From: Streptomyces bambusae | GTDB lineage: Bacteria; Actinomycetota; Actinomycetes; Streptomycetales; Streptomycetaceae | Length of the DNA: 50,649 nt | Assembly (NCBI RefSeq): GCF_019400985.1 | Contig: NZ_WTFF01000013.1 | Span: forward strand, 1-50,649 | Reading direction: 5' to 3' | Shown here: piece after piece, positions 24,823 through 33,003 of the stretch | Layout: each line of letters opens with the position of its first letter | Position numbering within the stretch: position 1 is the first letter of the stretch | The notes under the pieces: generated by a model | Databases searched by the model: none | Told to the model about the DNA's origin: nothing | Seen by the model: only the letters and a program-made list of their open reading frames with translations | Program-made: the position numbers and the translations under genes

Positions 24823-26549
24823 CGCGGCGCCTTTCGGATGCGGTGCCCGTGGTGGTGCGGGCGGTGCGGGAGCAGTCCGGCCTGTTCCAGGTGCTTGCGG
24901 GCCCCGGCGATGGCTTCGGGGGTGGTGGCGTACTCGCGGCCCTCGTGCTGGAGCAGGGCCAGCGCGCCGACGGATTCCAGCACCTGGCGCTGGCCCGGGC
25001 GGATACCGGAGGTCATCACCGCGATCCCGCGCCGGTTCAGCTTCTCCACGGCGTCCTTCAGGACGAGGGCGCCGGTCGCGTCCATCGTGGTGACCCGGGA
25101 CATGCGCAGGATCACCACCCGTACGTCGGCCACCTCGGACAGCTCCAGCAGGAAGCGGTGGGCGCCGGCGAAGAAGAGCGGGCCGTCGATGCGGTAGGCG
25201 ACGATGTGCTCGGCCAGCAGGGCGTGCTCCTCGTCGCTGTGCTCTCCGGGCAGATCGGGGCGGAAGTCGACCTGGTCCATGCGGGCCTGCGCGGCCACCG
25301 CCCGCAGGGCAAGGAAGCCTGCGACGACCAGGCCGATGATCACCGCGTAGACGAGGTCGAGTGCGAGGGTGGCCACGGCCGTCAGGACGAGCACCGCCGC
25401 GTCGGAGCGGGTGGCCTTGGCCATGGCCCGCAGGGAGCCGACCTCGACCATGCGTATCGAGGTGGCCAGCAGCACGCCGGCCAGTGCGGCGAGCGGGATC
25501 TTCTCGACCAGCGGGGCGGCGGCGAACACGATCACCGCGAGCACGGCGGCGTGGGTCAGCGCGGCCAGCCGTGAGGAGGCCCCGGTGCGGACGTTGACCG
25601 CAGTCCGGGCTATCGCCGCGGTGGCCGGGACGCCGCCGAACAGCGGGGCGGCCAGGTTCGCGATGCCCTGCCCGAACAGCTCCTTGTCCGGATCGTGCTT
25701 CTGCCCGACGGTCATGCCGTCCGCGACCGTCGCCGACAGCAGCGACTCCAGCGCCGCCAGGGCGGCGACCGCCACCGCCGGGGCCAGCAGCGACCCGAAC
25801 GCGGAGACGTCGAGGAACGACAGGGACGGCGCGGGCAGACCGGACGGCAGGTCGCCGATCGGCGCCGCCCCGCGCAGGTCGAAGACCTGCGCCAGGACGG
25901 TCGCGGCGATGACCGCGACGATCGAGAACGGGATCGTCGGCCGCCAGCGGGCGCCGAGCAGCATGACCGCGGCGACACCGGCGGACAGCGCGATCGCGGT
26001 CCAGTTCGGGTGCGCCACGAACTCCACGACGGCCTGCCAGGCCACGAGCACGACCTTCTCGCCCTCGGGCTTCTCCACGCCGAGGGCGTTCGGGATCTGC
26101 TGGAGTCCGATGACACAGGCGATGCCGAGGGTGAAGCCCTCCACCACGGGCGCCGGCACGTAGCTCATGTACCGGCCGGCCCGCAGCAGGGCCAGGCCGA
26201 CCAGGAGGACACCGGCCATCATTCCGACCGTGAGCACGCCGCCCGGCCCGTACTGGGCGACGATCGGCACCAGGACCACGGTCATCGCGCCGGTCGGCCC
26301 CGACACCTGGAGGTTCGACCCGCCCAGCAGGGCCGCCAGAGCGCCCGCGACCACCGCGGTCGCAAGGCCCGCCTCGGCGCCCAGGCCCGAGGAGACCCCG
26401 AAGCCCAGCGCCAGGGGCAGTGCGACGATCGCGACCGTCAGCCCCGCCAGCAGGTCCCGACGCGGATCACGGCCCATCACCGCGAAATCGGCACGACTCG
26501 GCAGCACCGCCCGCACCCGGGAGGCCACCTGAACCAGAACGGGGTTCAC
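24819..26549 (-). CDS. SulP-family anion transporter with STAS domain
   Basis: A 576-residue SLC26/SulP transporter (sulfate, bicarbonate or related anions). The N-terminal transport core shows DLLAGLTVAIVALPLALGFG, LLGGSNLQVSGPTGAMTVVL, and IANLAAPLFGGVPATAAIAR. The C-terminal STAS domain (from about residue 440) includes DGPLFFAGAHRFL and MSRVTTMDATGALVLKDAVE. The His-rich tail is HRPHHHGHR. No carbonic anhydrase adjoins. GTG at 26549 overlaps the ArsR stop (GTGA). Confidence 0.92.
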   Translation of the reverse strand: MNPVLVQVASRVRAVLPSRADFAVMGRDPRRDLLAGLTVAIVALPLALGFGVSSGLGAEAGLATAVVAGALAALLGGSNLQVSGPTGAMTVVLVPIVAQYGPGGVLTVGMMAGVLLVGLALLRAGRYMSYVPAPVVEGFTLGIACVIGLQQIPNALGVEKPEGEKVVLVAWQAVVEFVAHPNWTAIALSAGVAAVMLLGARWRPTIPFSIVAVIAATVLAQVFDLRGAAPIGDLPSGLPAPSLSFLDVSAFGSLLAPAVAVAALAALESLLSATVADGMTVGQKHDPDKELFGQGIANLAAPLFGGVPATAAIARTAVNVRTGASSRLAALTHAAVLAVIVFAAAPLVEKIPLAALAGVLLATSIRMVEVGSLRAMAKATRSDAAVLVLTAVATLALDLVYAVIIGLVVAGFLALRAVAAQARMDQVDFRPDLPGEHSDEEHALLAEHIVAYRIDGPLFFAGAHRFLLELSEVADVRVVILRMSRVTTMDATGALVLKDAVEKLNRRGIAVMTSGIRPGQRQVLESVGALALLQHEGREYATTPEAIAGARKHLEQAGLLPHRPHHHGHRIRKAPR

Positions 26550-26890
26550 GACGCCTGGCCTCCCGTCTCGCGCAGCTCCGCCAGCAGCTCACTCCGCCCG
26601 GCCAGCACCTCGGTCAGGATGCGGCGGGCCGCGAGCATCAGCTCCGCGACGTCGCCGCCGGCCAGCTCGTACACGACCGTCGAGCCGTCCCGGACCGAGA
26701 CGACAATTCCGGACCGGCGCAGGACCGCCAGCTGCTGCGACAACGCCGACGGCTCGACCTCGATCGCCGCCAGCAGCTCGCGCACGGGCAGTGGACCGCC
26801 CTGCAGCAGCTCCAGCACACGTATCCGCACGGGATGCCCCAGCATGCGGAAGAAGTCGGCCTTCGCCTGATACAGCGGAACCGCCACCAC
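26546..26890 (-). CDS. ArsR-family winged-helix regulator (copy 2)
   Basis: A 114-residue regulator closely similar to the one at 22897: PLYQAKADFFRMLGHPVRIR, ELLAAIEVEPSALSQQLAVL, and the wing VRDGSTVVYELAGG. It also has no cysteine. The start is one of two consecutive GTG codons at 26890/26887 with AAGGG upstream. It heads a polycistron: ArsR, SulP, PPOX-like, HATPase, STAS. The operator at 26985-27004 lies about 95 bp upstream. Confidence 0.9.
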   Translation of the reverse strand: MVAVPLYQAKADFFRMLGHPVRIRVLELLQGGPLPVRELLAAIEVEPSALSQQLAVLRRSGIVVSVRDGSTVVYELAGGDVAELMLAARRILTEVLAGRSELLAELRETGGQAS

Positions 26891-26950
26891 CTCGCACCCT
26901 TCTGCGCCAGGAATCTGTGCGCCAGGAATCGTCAGGTGCTGCGCCCGCGG

Positions 26951-28102
26951 CTACCTGCGGGCACAGCGACTACAGCATCTATTAAATTGCAGATATTTGC
27001 AATTCATGGAACTTGCGGTCCGCGCCCGACGGCCGGTGGCCGTACGGGCCCGGGGACCGGGGACCGGACGATTCCATACAACCTCGGCCGGAAGCACCTC
27101 GCAGCGCGTCCGAAGCCAGTACGAGCGGGCTGCGACGGTCAGGGCGAGACCGTAGACGGCGAAGGCGGCCATCCCGGTCCAGCCGACCAGCAGCGCGTCG
27201 CCCGAGGAGGGGAAGTCGCCGGGCCGCACGGTCACCACGCCGGCCGTGGCCAGGGCCAGGTATCCGACCCCCACAACGCCGTACGGGGCGAGCGTGGCAG
27301 CCCCGAGCAGGGCCGGGGCGAGCGGGAGCCAGCGCGGCACCCGCCGGCCGCGCAGGAACAGCGTCCAGCGCGGGAAGACCTGCCCCCACGGGCGGACCAG
27401 GCCCCAGAGCAGGAACACGCCGAGCAGGGCCAGCAGCACGGTCGGGTCCAGGCCCCAGGACTCCAGCGTGAGGAAGATCCCCGAGGCGCCGTTCCGCTCC
27501 GAGACCGCGAGCTTCTCCGCACCGGTCACCCCCGCGAAGGTCCCGCCGAACGCCCAGACCAGCTTCATCGCCACGTACGGGACGAAGGCCAGCGTCCCTG
27601 TCCAGGCGGCGAGTTGGACGGGCCGCGGTGCGGCGGACGGCGCTCGTCGGGCGGTACCGGCGGGCAGTCGGTCGGACCGGGCGGTGGCCGCGAGCAGGAC
27701 CGCTCCGACCGCCGCGAGGGCCTTGTTCGCGGCGGAGGCCGCGCTGTCCACCCCCTGACCGAACATCAGCGTGATCACATCCATCAGCAGACTGAACGCG
27801 GTGATCCCGGCCAGGGCGCAGCCCACCCGGAGCAGCACCCGCAGCCCCGGCCGCAGCCCGTACAGCACTACCCCTCCACTGACCGACGCCGCCAGCGCCC
27901 CCACCGCCGCGACCACCCAACCCAGACCGGAGACCCCGGAGTCGCTGCCGTGGTAGAGCAGGGAAGTCCCGCTCAGCGCGCACGCCAGACCGAAGCCGGC
28001 GTACAGCACCGCCCACAGCATCGTCACCCAGGCCACCCAGCGCGGCCATCGCTGCCACCAGGCGCTCCAGAGCGCCTTCATCGTCCGTTCAGTACTGGTC
28101 AT
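26951..28102 (-). CDS. Multi-pass membrane protein, unknown function
   Basis: A 383-residue integral membrane protein with about eight or nine hydrophobic segments (for example WVAWVTMLWAVLYAGFGLAC and VVLYGLRPGLRVLLRVGCAL). No catalytic motif was seen. ATG at 28102 is preferred; ATG at 28081 is an alternative. The last 20 residues (about SSMNCKYLQF to the stop) are encoded by the operator/promoter DNA of the downstream ArsR gene, so the native stop may have been lost or the gene may overlap its neighbour's control region. Confidence 0.75.
   Translation of the reverse strand: MTSTERTMKALWSAWWQRWPRWVAWVTMLWAVLYAGFGLACALSGTSLLYHGSDSGVSGLGWVVAAVGALAASVSGGVVLYGLRPGLRVLLRVGCALAGITAFSLLMDVITLMFGQGVDSAASAANKALAAVGAVLLAATARSDRLPAGTARRAPSAAPRPVQLAAWTGTLAFVPYVAMKLVWAFGGTFAGVTGAEKLAVSERNGASGIFLTLESWGLDPTVLLALLGVFLLWGLVRPWGQVFPRWTLFLRGRRVPRWLPLAPALLGAATLAPYGVVGVGYLALATAGVVTVRPGDFPSSGDALLVGWTGMAAFAVYGLALTVAARSYWLRTRCEVLPAEVVWNRPVPGPRARTATGRRARTASSMNCKYLQFNRCCSRCARR
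26985..27004. promoter_or_regulatory. TTGCA-N6-TGCAA operator, site 3 (extended)
   Basis: AATTGCA (26985-26991) pairs perfectly with TGCAATT (26998-27004) around GATATT. This is the longest of the three copies (7-bp arms). It lies upstream of the ArsR-SulP-PPOX-HATPase-STAS operon and inside the 3' end of the membrane protein gene. Confidence 0.75.
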
Positions 28103-28301
28103 GCTCTGAACGTCGCATCGGCCGAGGCCCCGTGGCGTCGGCCGCCGGAACGACCTCCTTCCCCCGGCCGGGTGAGTGACCTCTGTTCGACCGGGTCGTC
28201 CGCGACTGCGTCCGTGGGCCGGAATCACTCGGAGACCTCGGAGACACAGGGATCGAGCGAAGGGGATCGTCCGGGACGGGTCGCGTGCAAGGATGTCGCC
28301 C

Positions 28302-29846
28302 GTGACCGGATCGTCGTCCTCGCCTGCTGCCGAGGGCACTCCTCGCACCTACGGCCTGGGCCCCCGTACGGCTGCGGCGCTGGTGTTCGGTTCCTCCGCC
28401 GCGGTCCTGGTGGTCGAGATCGTCGCTCTGCGGCTGCTGGCTCCCTACCTCGGCCTCACCCTCGAGACCAGCACCATGGTGATCGGCATCGCCCTGACCG
28501 CGATCGCCGTCGGCTCCTGGCTGGGTGGGCGCGTCGCCGACCGTGTCGATCCCCGCCGGCTCATCGGCCCCTCGCTCGGGGTGTCGGGAGCGGTCGTGGC
28601 GCTCACGCCCGCCGTGCTGCGCACCACGGCGGAATGGGCACCGGCGATGCTCTTGCTGATCGCGTCGCTGACCATCCTCCTGCCGGGCGCGCTGCTCTCG
28701 GCGGTGACGCCGATCGTGACCAAGCTGCGTCTGACCAGCCTGGCCGAGACCGGGACGGTCGTCGGCCGGCTGTCCGGCGTGGGCACCGTCGGCGCCATCG
28801 TCGGCACCGTCCTCACCGGCTTCGTCCTCGTGTCGCGGTTGCCGGTCAGCGGCATCCTGATCGGCCTCGGTGCCCTGCTGGTGATCGGCTCGGCGCTGGT
28901 CGAGTGGCGAACGCGCGGGTGGAGCAGTACCCCTGCGCTCGCGCTGGTGGTCGTCGCCGGCGGTCTCGGCATCACGGTCGCGCCCGGTGGCTGCGACACG
29001 GAGACCAGGTACCACTGCGCACGGGTGGTCCCGGACCCCGACCGGGGCAGCGGCCGCACCCTCGTACTGGACGGTCTGCGGCACTCCTACGTCGACGTCG
29101 ACGACCCGACCGTCCTGGAGTTCACGTACGTGCGCGCCATCGCGTCGGTGGTCGATGCCGCCTTCCCTCGGAGCAAGCCGCTCGCTGCCCACCACCTGGG
29201 CGGCGGCGGGCTCACCTTTCCCCGTTACCTCGCGGCCACGCGGCCCGGGACGCACAGTCTCGTGTCCGAGATCGACAGCGGGGTCGTGCGCATCAACCGC
29301 GACCGGCTCGGTCTGGGGTCGCAAGCCGGTATCGACGTACGCGCCGAGGACGGCAGGCTCGGCCTGCGGCGACTGGACGCCGGCAGTCGCGACCTCGTCG
29401 TCGGCGACGCCTTCGGCGGCGTCAGTGTGCCGTGGCACCTCACCACGGTGGAAGCGATGGCTGACGTACGGCGGGTACTGGGCGAGAACGGCCTGTACGT
29501 CGTCAACCTCATCGATCACGGCGCTCTGGCCTTCGCGCGTGCCGAAGTGGCCACTCTCGGCGAGACCTTCGCGCACGTCGCCCTCGTCGGCGAACCCGCC
29601 GACATCGGCCTCGAACAGGCCTCCACCCACGCGGGCGGCAACCTCGTGGCGCTCGCCTCCGACCGGCCGATCGACGTACGCGCGATCCAGCAAGCGCTGG
29701 ACGCCCGGCAGACCGGCTGGAAGATCGCCACCGGAGGAGCCCTCACCTCCTGGATCGGCGACGCCCGACTGCTCACCGACGACCACGCACCCGTCGACCA
29801 GCTCCTCCAGCCCTACAGCACGCGGAACAGACCTAGTCCCCGCTGA
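28302..29846 (+). CDS. Membrane-fused spermidine synthase-like protein
   Basis: About 514 residues. The N-terminal half is a set of membrane helices (FGSSAAVLVVEIVALRLLAP, GSWLGGRVADRVDP) typical of fused MFS/spermidine-synthase proteins. The C-terminal half is a Rossmann methyltransferase/spermidine synthase-like domain (AHHLGGGGLTFPRYLAA, SEIDSGVVRINRDRLGL, DLVVGDAFGGVSVPWHL). The acidic residue in SEID fits the ligand-binding position, but whether it makes polyamines is unknown. GTG at 28302 has AAGGA eight bases upstream; ATG 28293 is the alternative. The 3' end overlaps the convergent MarR gene by 14 bp. Confidence 0.85.
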   Translation: MTGSSSSPAAEGTPRTYGLGPRTAAALVFGSSAAVLVVEIVALRLLAPYLGLTLETSTMVIGIALTAIAVGSWLGGRVADRVDPRRLIGPSLGVSGAVVALTPAVLRTTAEWAPAMLLLIASLTILLPGALLSAVTPIVTKLRLTSLAETGTVVGRLSGVGTVGAIVGTVLTGFVLVSRLPVSGILIGLGALLVIGSALVEWRTRGWSSTPALALVVVAGGLGITVAPGGCDTETRYHCARVVPDPDRGSGRTLVLDGLRHSYVDVDDPTVLEFTYVRAIASVVDAAFPRSKPLAAHHLGGGGLTFPRYLAATRPGTHSLVSEIDSGVVRINRDRLGLGSQAGIDVRAEDGRLGLRRLDAGSRDLVVGDAFGGVSVPWHLTTVEAMADVRRVLGENGLYVVNLIDHGALAFARAEVATLGETFAHVALVGEPADIGLEQASTHAGGNLVALASDRPIDVRAIQQALDARQTGWKIATGGALTSWIGDARLLTDDHAPVDQLLQPYSTRNRPSPR

Positions 29847-30288
29847 TCTCGGAGGGCGGGAGCGCGGCGAGCGCCTGCAGAGCGTTCAGGAAGCCGCGTC
29901 GGTCTTCCTCCGGCAGGCGGGCCAGCAGGCGTTCCTCTCGCTGCTGGATCGCCGACCGGACCGCGTCGCGCATCCGGCGCCCCGCAGGGGTGAGGGAGAG
30001 GACGCGCGCCCGCCGGTCCGCCGGATCAGGCTGGCGCCGGATCAGTCCGCGTTCTGCCAGGTCGTCGAGGACGCCGATGATCCGCGTCTTGTCGGCACCG
30101 ATGTCCCGCGCCAACGCGGCCTGCGTCCGTACCGGTTCGTCGTCCAGCCCGAGCAGCACCGCGTACGCCCACATGGCCAGCCCGTGTTCGCGCAGCACCG
30201 GCAACTCGGCGGCCACCAGCGCGCGGCCCAGGGGGACGATCATCGCCGCCAGGTCGGGGCGCCCTTCGGATGTGGTGTTCCCAGCCAT
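29833..30288 (-). CDS. MarR-family transcriptional regulator
   Basis: A 151-residue winged-helix dimer: AALARDIGADKTRIIGVLDD, LAERGLIRRQPDPADRRARV (the DxRxx wing), LTPAGRRM, and a long C-terminal dimer helix. It is divergent from the TIGR03086 gene with a 52-bp gap containing a short palindrome. MarR proteins usually control the divergent gene and themselves; that is likely here. Confidence 0.9.
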   Translation of the reverse strand: MAGNTTSEGRPDLAAMIVPLGRALVAAELPVLREHGLAMWAYAVLLGLDDEPVRTQAALARDIGADKTRIIGVLDDLAERGLIRRQPDPADRRARVLSLTPAGRRMRDAVRSAIQQREERLLARLPEEDRRGFLNALQALAALPPSEISGD

Positions 30289-30325
30289 GGAGGAGAAGAT
30301 ACTCGTTGACCTATGGTAGGCATCT

Positions 30326-30338
30326 GCTTATCGTAAGC
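30326..30338. promoter_or_regulatory. GCTTA-TCG-TAAGC palindrome in MarR/TIGR03086 gap
   Basis: Perfect 5-bp arms around TCG, ending two bases before the ATG at 30341. A MarR dimer bound here would block initiation of the divergent gene. Confidence 0.55.
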
Positions 30339-30340
30339 GC

Positions 30341-30949
30341 ATGAGTATGAATATGGGTACGAACTTAGTGGCCATCAAGGCCTTCGACGACCGTGCGGTA
30401 CGCGAGAGCATCGCCGTGGTCCGCCGGGTGAACGTGGCGGACCTCACTCGCCCCACCCCCTGCTCGGCCTGGGACCTGGGCGAGCTGCTCGCGCACATGA
30501 CGGCCCAGCACCGGGGTTTCGCGGCGGCGGCGAGGGGCGACGGTGGTGACCCGACGCACTGGAAGGCCGAGGCACCGGGGCCGGAGGCAGCCGGGAAGTA
30601 CCTTGCCGCCGCGGAAGGAGCCCTGGCCGCATTCGCCGAAGTCGGCACGGAGGAGCAGGAGTTCGCCCTCCCCGAATTCGGCCCAGGCGCCGTCTTCCCG
30701 GCGATCCGGGCCATCGGATTCCACTTCCTCGACTACGTGGTCCACGCCTGGGACGTCGCCCGCACCCTCGATCTGCCCATCGCCTTCGACCCCGGCATCC
30801 TGGATGCCGCCCTCCCCATCGCTCTGGCCGTCCCCGACGGCGCCTTTCGCACGCAGCCGGGCGCCGCGTTCGCCCCGAGCCTCCCCGAGCCCGCCGACGC
30901 CGACGCCCTGACCCGAATCCTCATGCACCTGGGCCGGCCCCTCTCCTGA
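30341..30949 (+). CDS. TIGR03086-family (DinB-like) protein
   Basis: A 202-residue protein of the mycothiol-dependent maleylpyruvate isomerase N-terminal/DinB-like superfamily: TRPTPCSAWDLGELLAHMTA (metal-binding His) and FHFLDYVVHAWDVARTLDLP (second metal-binding helix). These proteins bind a metal and often act with mycothiol. The first ATG of three closely spaced ones has no clear ribosome binding site and sits next to the palindrome, so the transcript may be nearly leaderless. Codon 9 is TTA (30365-30367), the rare bldA codon. Confidence 0.85.
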   Translation: MSMNMGTNLVAIKAFDDRAVRESIAVVRRVNVADLTRPTPCSAWDLGELLAHMTAQHRGFAAAARGDGGDPTHWKAEAPGPEAAGKYLAAAEGALAAFAEVGTEEQEFALPEFGPGAVFPAIRAIGFHFLDYVVHAWDVARTLDLPIAFDPGILDAALPIALAVPDGAFRTQPGAAFAPSLPEPADADALTRILMHLGRPLS

Positions 30950-31832
30950 GACCCGACCCATTCGATTCAGCACGCTCAGAGGGGCTGTCCGTGTACGTCT
31001 TGATGACGTCTTCGATGAAGTGCCGGGAGTCGACGGCGTTGAGGGCTTGCGCCTGGAGGTGGTCGTACATGATGTGGTACGGCTCCCGGTCGACGTGCTT
31101 CTCCAGGTAGAGGTCGCTGGTGAAGCGCTCCAGGTAGACCACTCCCGCGTCGGTGTCCGGAAACGTGAGGATGGAGAACTGCCCTGTGAGCCCCGGGTGG
31201 GCTCCGGCGCTGTGCGGGAGGACCTGGACGGTGATGTGCGGCTGCGCGCCGAGGGAGTTCAGGTGCTCGAGTTGTTGACGCATGATCTCGCGGCTGCCGA
31301 CGATGCGGCGCAGGACGGATTCGTCCAGGACGGTCCATAAGCGCAGCGGCCGGGCGGGGTGGTGCGCGCGGTGCTGGCGCCGCAGCCGTACGTCGAGGCG
31401 GGCGGCGGCCTGTTCGACCGGGGGGCAGGGAATCGTCTCTGCGATGACTGCGGCTGCGTACTCCTGGGTCTGCAGCAGCCCTGGGACCAGCAGCGGCTCG
31501 AAGGTGTGGACGGAGGCCGCCTCCGTCTCCAGCCCGATGTAGACGCCGTAGGGAACGTCGCCGCAGGCAACCCACCAACCCTGCCTGGCCGACTCCTTCG
31601 CCATCCGCATCAGCGAGTCGACGACGTCCTCGTCGTGGACTCCGTAGAGCCGGCACAGGTCGCGCACATCACGCGGGTTGATGGGGCGGCGGCCGGTCTC
31701 GATGAGACTGATCTTGGGCTGGGACACGAGCAGGTGTTTGGCCACCTGCAGGGACGTCATGCCCGCGGCCCGCCGGAGCTGGCGGAGCTCCGCGCCCAGG
31801 CGGCGTCTTCTGACCGTGGGACTGCCCGTCAC
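30921..31832 (-). CDS. XRE-family regulator with DUF5753 domain
   Basis: A 303-residue protein. The N-terminal helix-turn-helix is LGAELRQLRRAAGMTSLQVA, SQPKISLIETGRR. The C-terminal DUF5753 domain contains TFEPLLVPGLLQTQEYAAAV, RRQHRAHHPARPLRLWTVLD and GQFSILTFPD. Such regulators are abundant in Streptomyces and usually sit beside DUF397 or other small genes. GTG at 31832 has GGAGG upstream. A TTA codon occurs at 31340-31338 (the Leu in LRLWTV). The gene converges on TIGR03086 with a 29-bp overlap. Confidence 0.9.
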   Translation of the reverse strand: MTGSPTVRRRRLGAELRQLRRAAGMTSLQVAKHLLVSQPKISLIETGRRPINPRDVRDLCRLYGVHDEDVVDSLMRMAKESARQGWWVACGDVPYGVYIGLETEAASVHTFEPLLVPGLLQTQEYAAAVIAETIPCPPVEQAAARLDVRLRRQHRAHHPARPLRLWTVLDESVLRRIVGSREIMRQQLEHLNSLGAQPHITVQVLPHSAGAHPGLTGQFSILTFPDTDAGVVYLERFTSDLYLEKHVDREPYHIMYDHLQAQALNAVDSRHFIEDVIKTYTDSPSERAESNGSGLRRGAGPGA

Positions 31833-31992
31833 GAGGGTGCACCTCCAGCTCAAGGCCTCACGCAGGCCCCCGCGCCCCCACCGCCGACACCGGCAAGACG
31901 CATTGTGCATAGCCGACCCGGCGATCCACACATCTGGACGACGATCGCCACCTGTTCGGCCTAATCTCGCGACGCCGGTGCCGGGAGTGACG

Positions 31993-32325
31993 TCAGAAGG
32001 TGCGGGTGATCCATCCCCGGACGGCTGCGTAGGTGGCGTCGTCGACGGTGGAGAGCACGTTGATGGCGTGGAGGTCGTCGATGAGGGGCAGGATGCCGAC
32101 CCCGGTCAGGCAGGCGTGGAGGTCCAGGCGCCGGCGGTCTGCGGGGTTCGGGCCGCCTGGAGGGCGAGCGGGTGCGGGGAGGGAGTCCTGGAGACCACGG
32201 ACGCCCGAGTCCCCGGCGTCCCCGGCCTCCCCGGCGTCCTCCAAGCCCCGTATGCCGGGGAAGCGGTAAGGGTCGAGCGTCGTCCGGGGTACCGGGACGC
32301 GGGAAGAAGGCTGCCACGCTTTCAT
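31993..32325 (-). CDS. Small hypothetical protein beside DUF5753 regulator
   Basis: A 110-residue protein. The N-terminal half is rich in Gly, Ala and Asp; the C-terminal half has a hydrophobic core, RLDLHACLTGVGILPLIDDL then VDDATYAAVRGWITRTF. It is not a DUF397 protein. ATG at 32325 has GGAGG seven bases upstream. It is in the same orientation as its neighbours at 32369 and 30921. Function unknown. Confidence 0.6.
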   Translation of the reverse strand: MKAWQPSSRVPVPRTTLDPYRFPGIRGLEDAGEAGDAGDSGVRGLQDSLPAPARPPGGPNPADRRRLDLHACLTGVGILPLIDDLHAINVLSTVDDATYAAVRGWITRTF

Positions 32326-32368
32326 GCAAGAACCTCCGCGGGCATGTCACGTACAACGAGCGGAATCT

Positions 32369-32629
32369 TCACTGCTGCTGATCTCGCATGGCCTGGGCGC
32401 CGGCGGCGATGACCTCGGCGAGCCGGCTGGCGAGGGCTGCGCTGCACCCTCCGAGGCGGACGAAACCACGGCAGCCCACCGGTCCGTCGTTGTGCAACGA
32501 CGGAAGGGTCAGGCCGGCGAGTGCCAGTGCGGCCTTCAGGCGGGTGACGGCTTCCTCTCCGACCTGGTACGCGGCGTCCTGGTGGCGCTTGTACCGGAGT
32601 CGCTCGGCCTGGGTGACGTCGTAGGGCAT
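32369..32629 (-). CDS. Small conserved Streptomyces protein
   Basis: An 86-residue protein with two helices (AYQVGEEAVTRLKAALALAG, ALASRLAEVIAAGAQAMRDQ) joined by LTLPSLHNDGPVGCRGFVRL. Similar short proteins accompany DUF5753 regulators in Streptomyces. ATG at 32629 has AGAGGA upstream. It lies 43 bp upstream of the gene at 32325. Two copies of an 11-bp direct repeat lie just before its start. Confidence 0.65.
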   Translation of the reverse strand: MPYDVTQAERLRYKRHQDAAYQVGEEAVTRLKAALALAGLTLPSLHNDGPVGCRGFVRLGGCSAALASRLAEVIAAGAQAMRDQQQ

Positions 32630-33003
32630 GATCGTGTCCTCTCGCGATGGGCATGGGCATACGTGGGCATGGGCAGTCAGGCGCTGGAGCGCGCCGTACG
32701 GCAACGGGTCGGGCGGGGGCGGCCGAGGCCCACGCCGCCCCTGGTCAGCGCAGTGGACCGGACCTGTGGGCGAGAGACCGCACACAGCCCGTGACTATCG
32801 GTTTCGATCTTCGTTCCTGAGATGGGAGTGATCACACTCCCTGGACATGCGGGAAGGACCGAGTTGCCCGAGAAGTTAGCGACACCCTGCTGTCTCGCGC
32901 TGCGCTGTCCTGCGCTGCGTTCCCGTGGCGCCGATCCCCCCGGACGCGTGGCTCCGGATCCCTTCGGGCACTCGCCTGTCGTCGGTACCGGACTGCACGA
33001 CCC
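32630..33003. promoter_or_regulatory. Intergenic stretch with direct and inverted repeats
   Basis: No gene was seen. GGGCATGGGCA occurs at 32649-32659 and 32665-32675 (16-bp spacing), immediately upstream of the gene starting at 32629; it may be an operator. GGGAGTG (32824-32830) pairs with CACTCCC (32835-32841) around ATCA. This could be a terminator for the DUF2637 gene or another operator. Confidence 0.5.
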
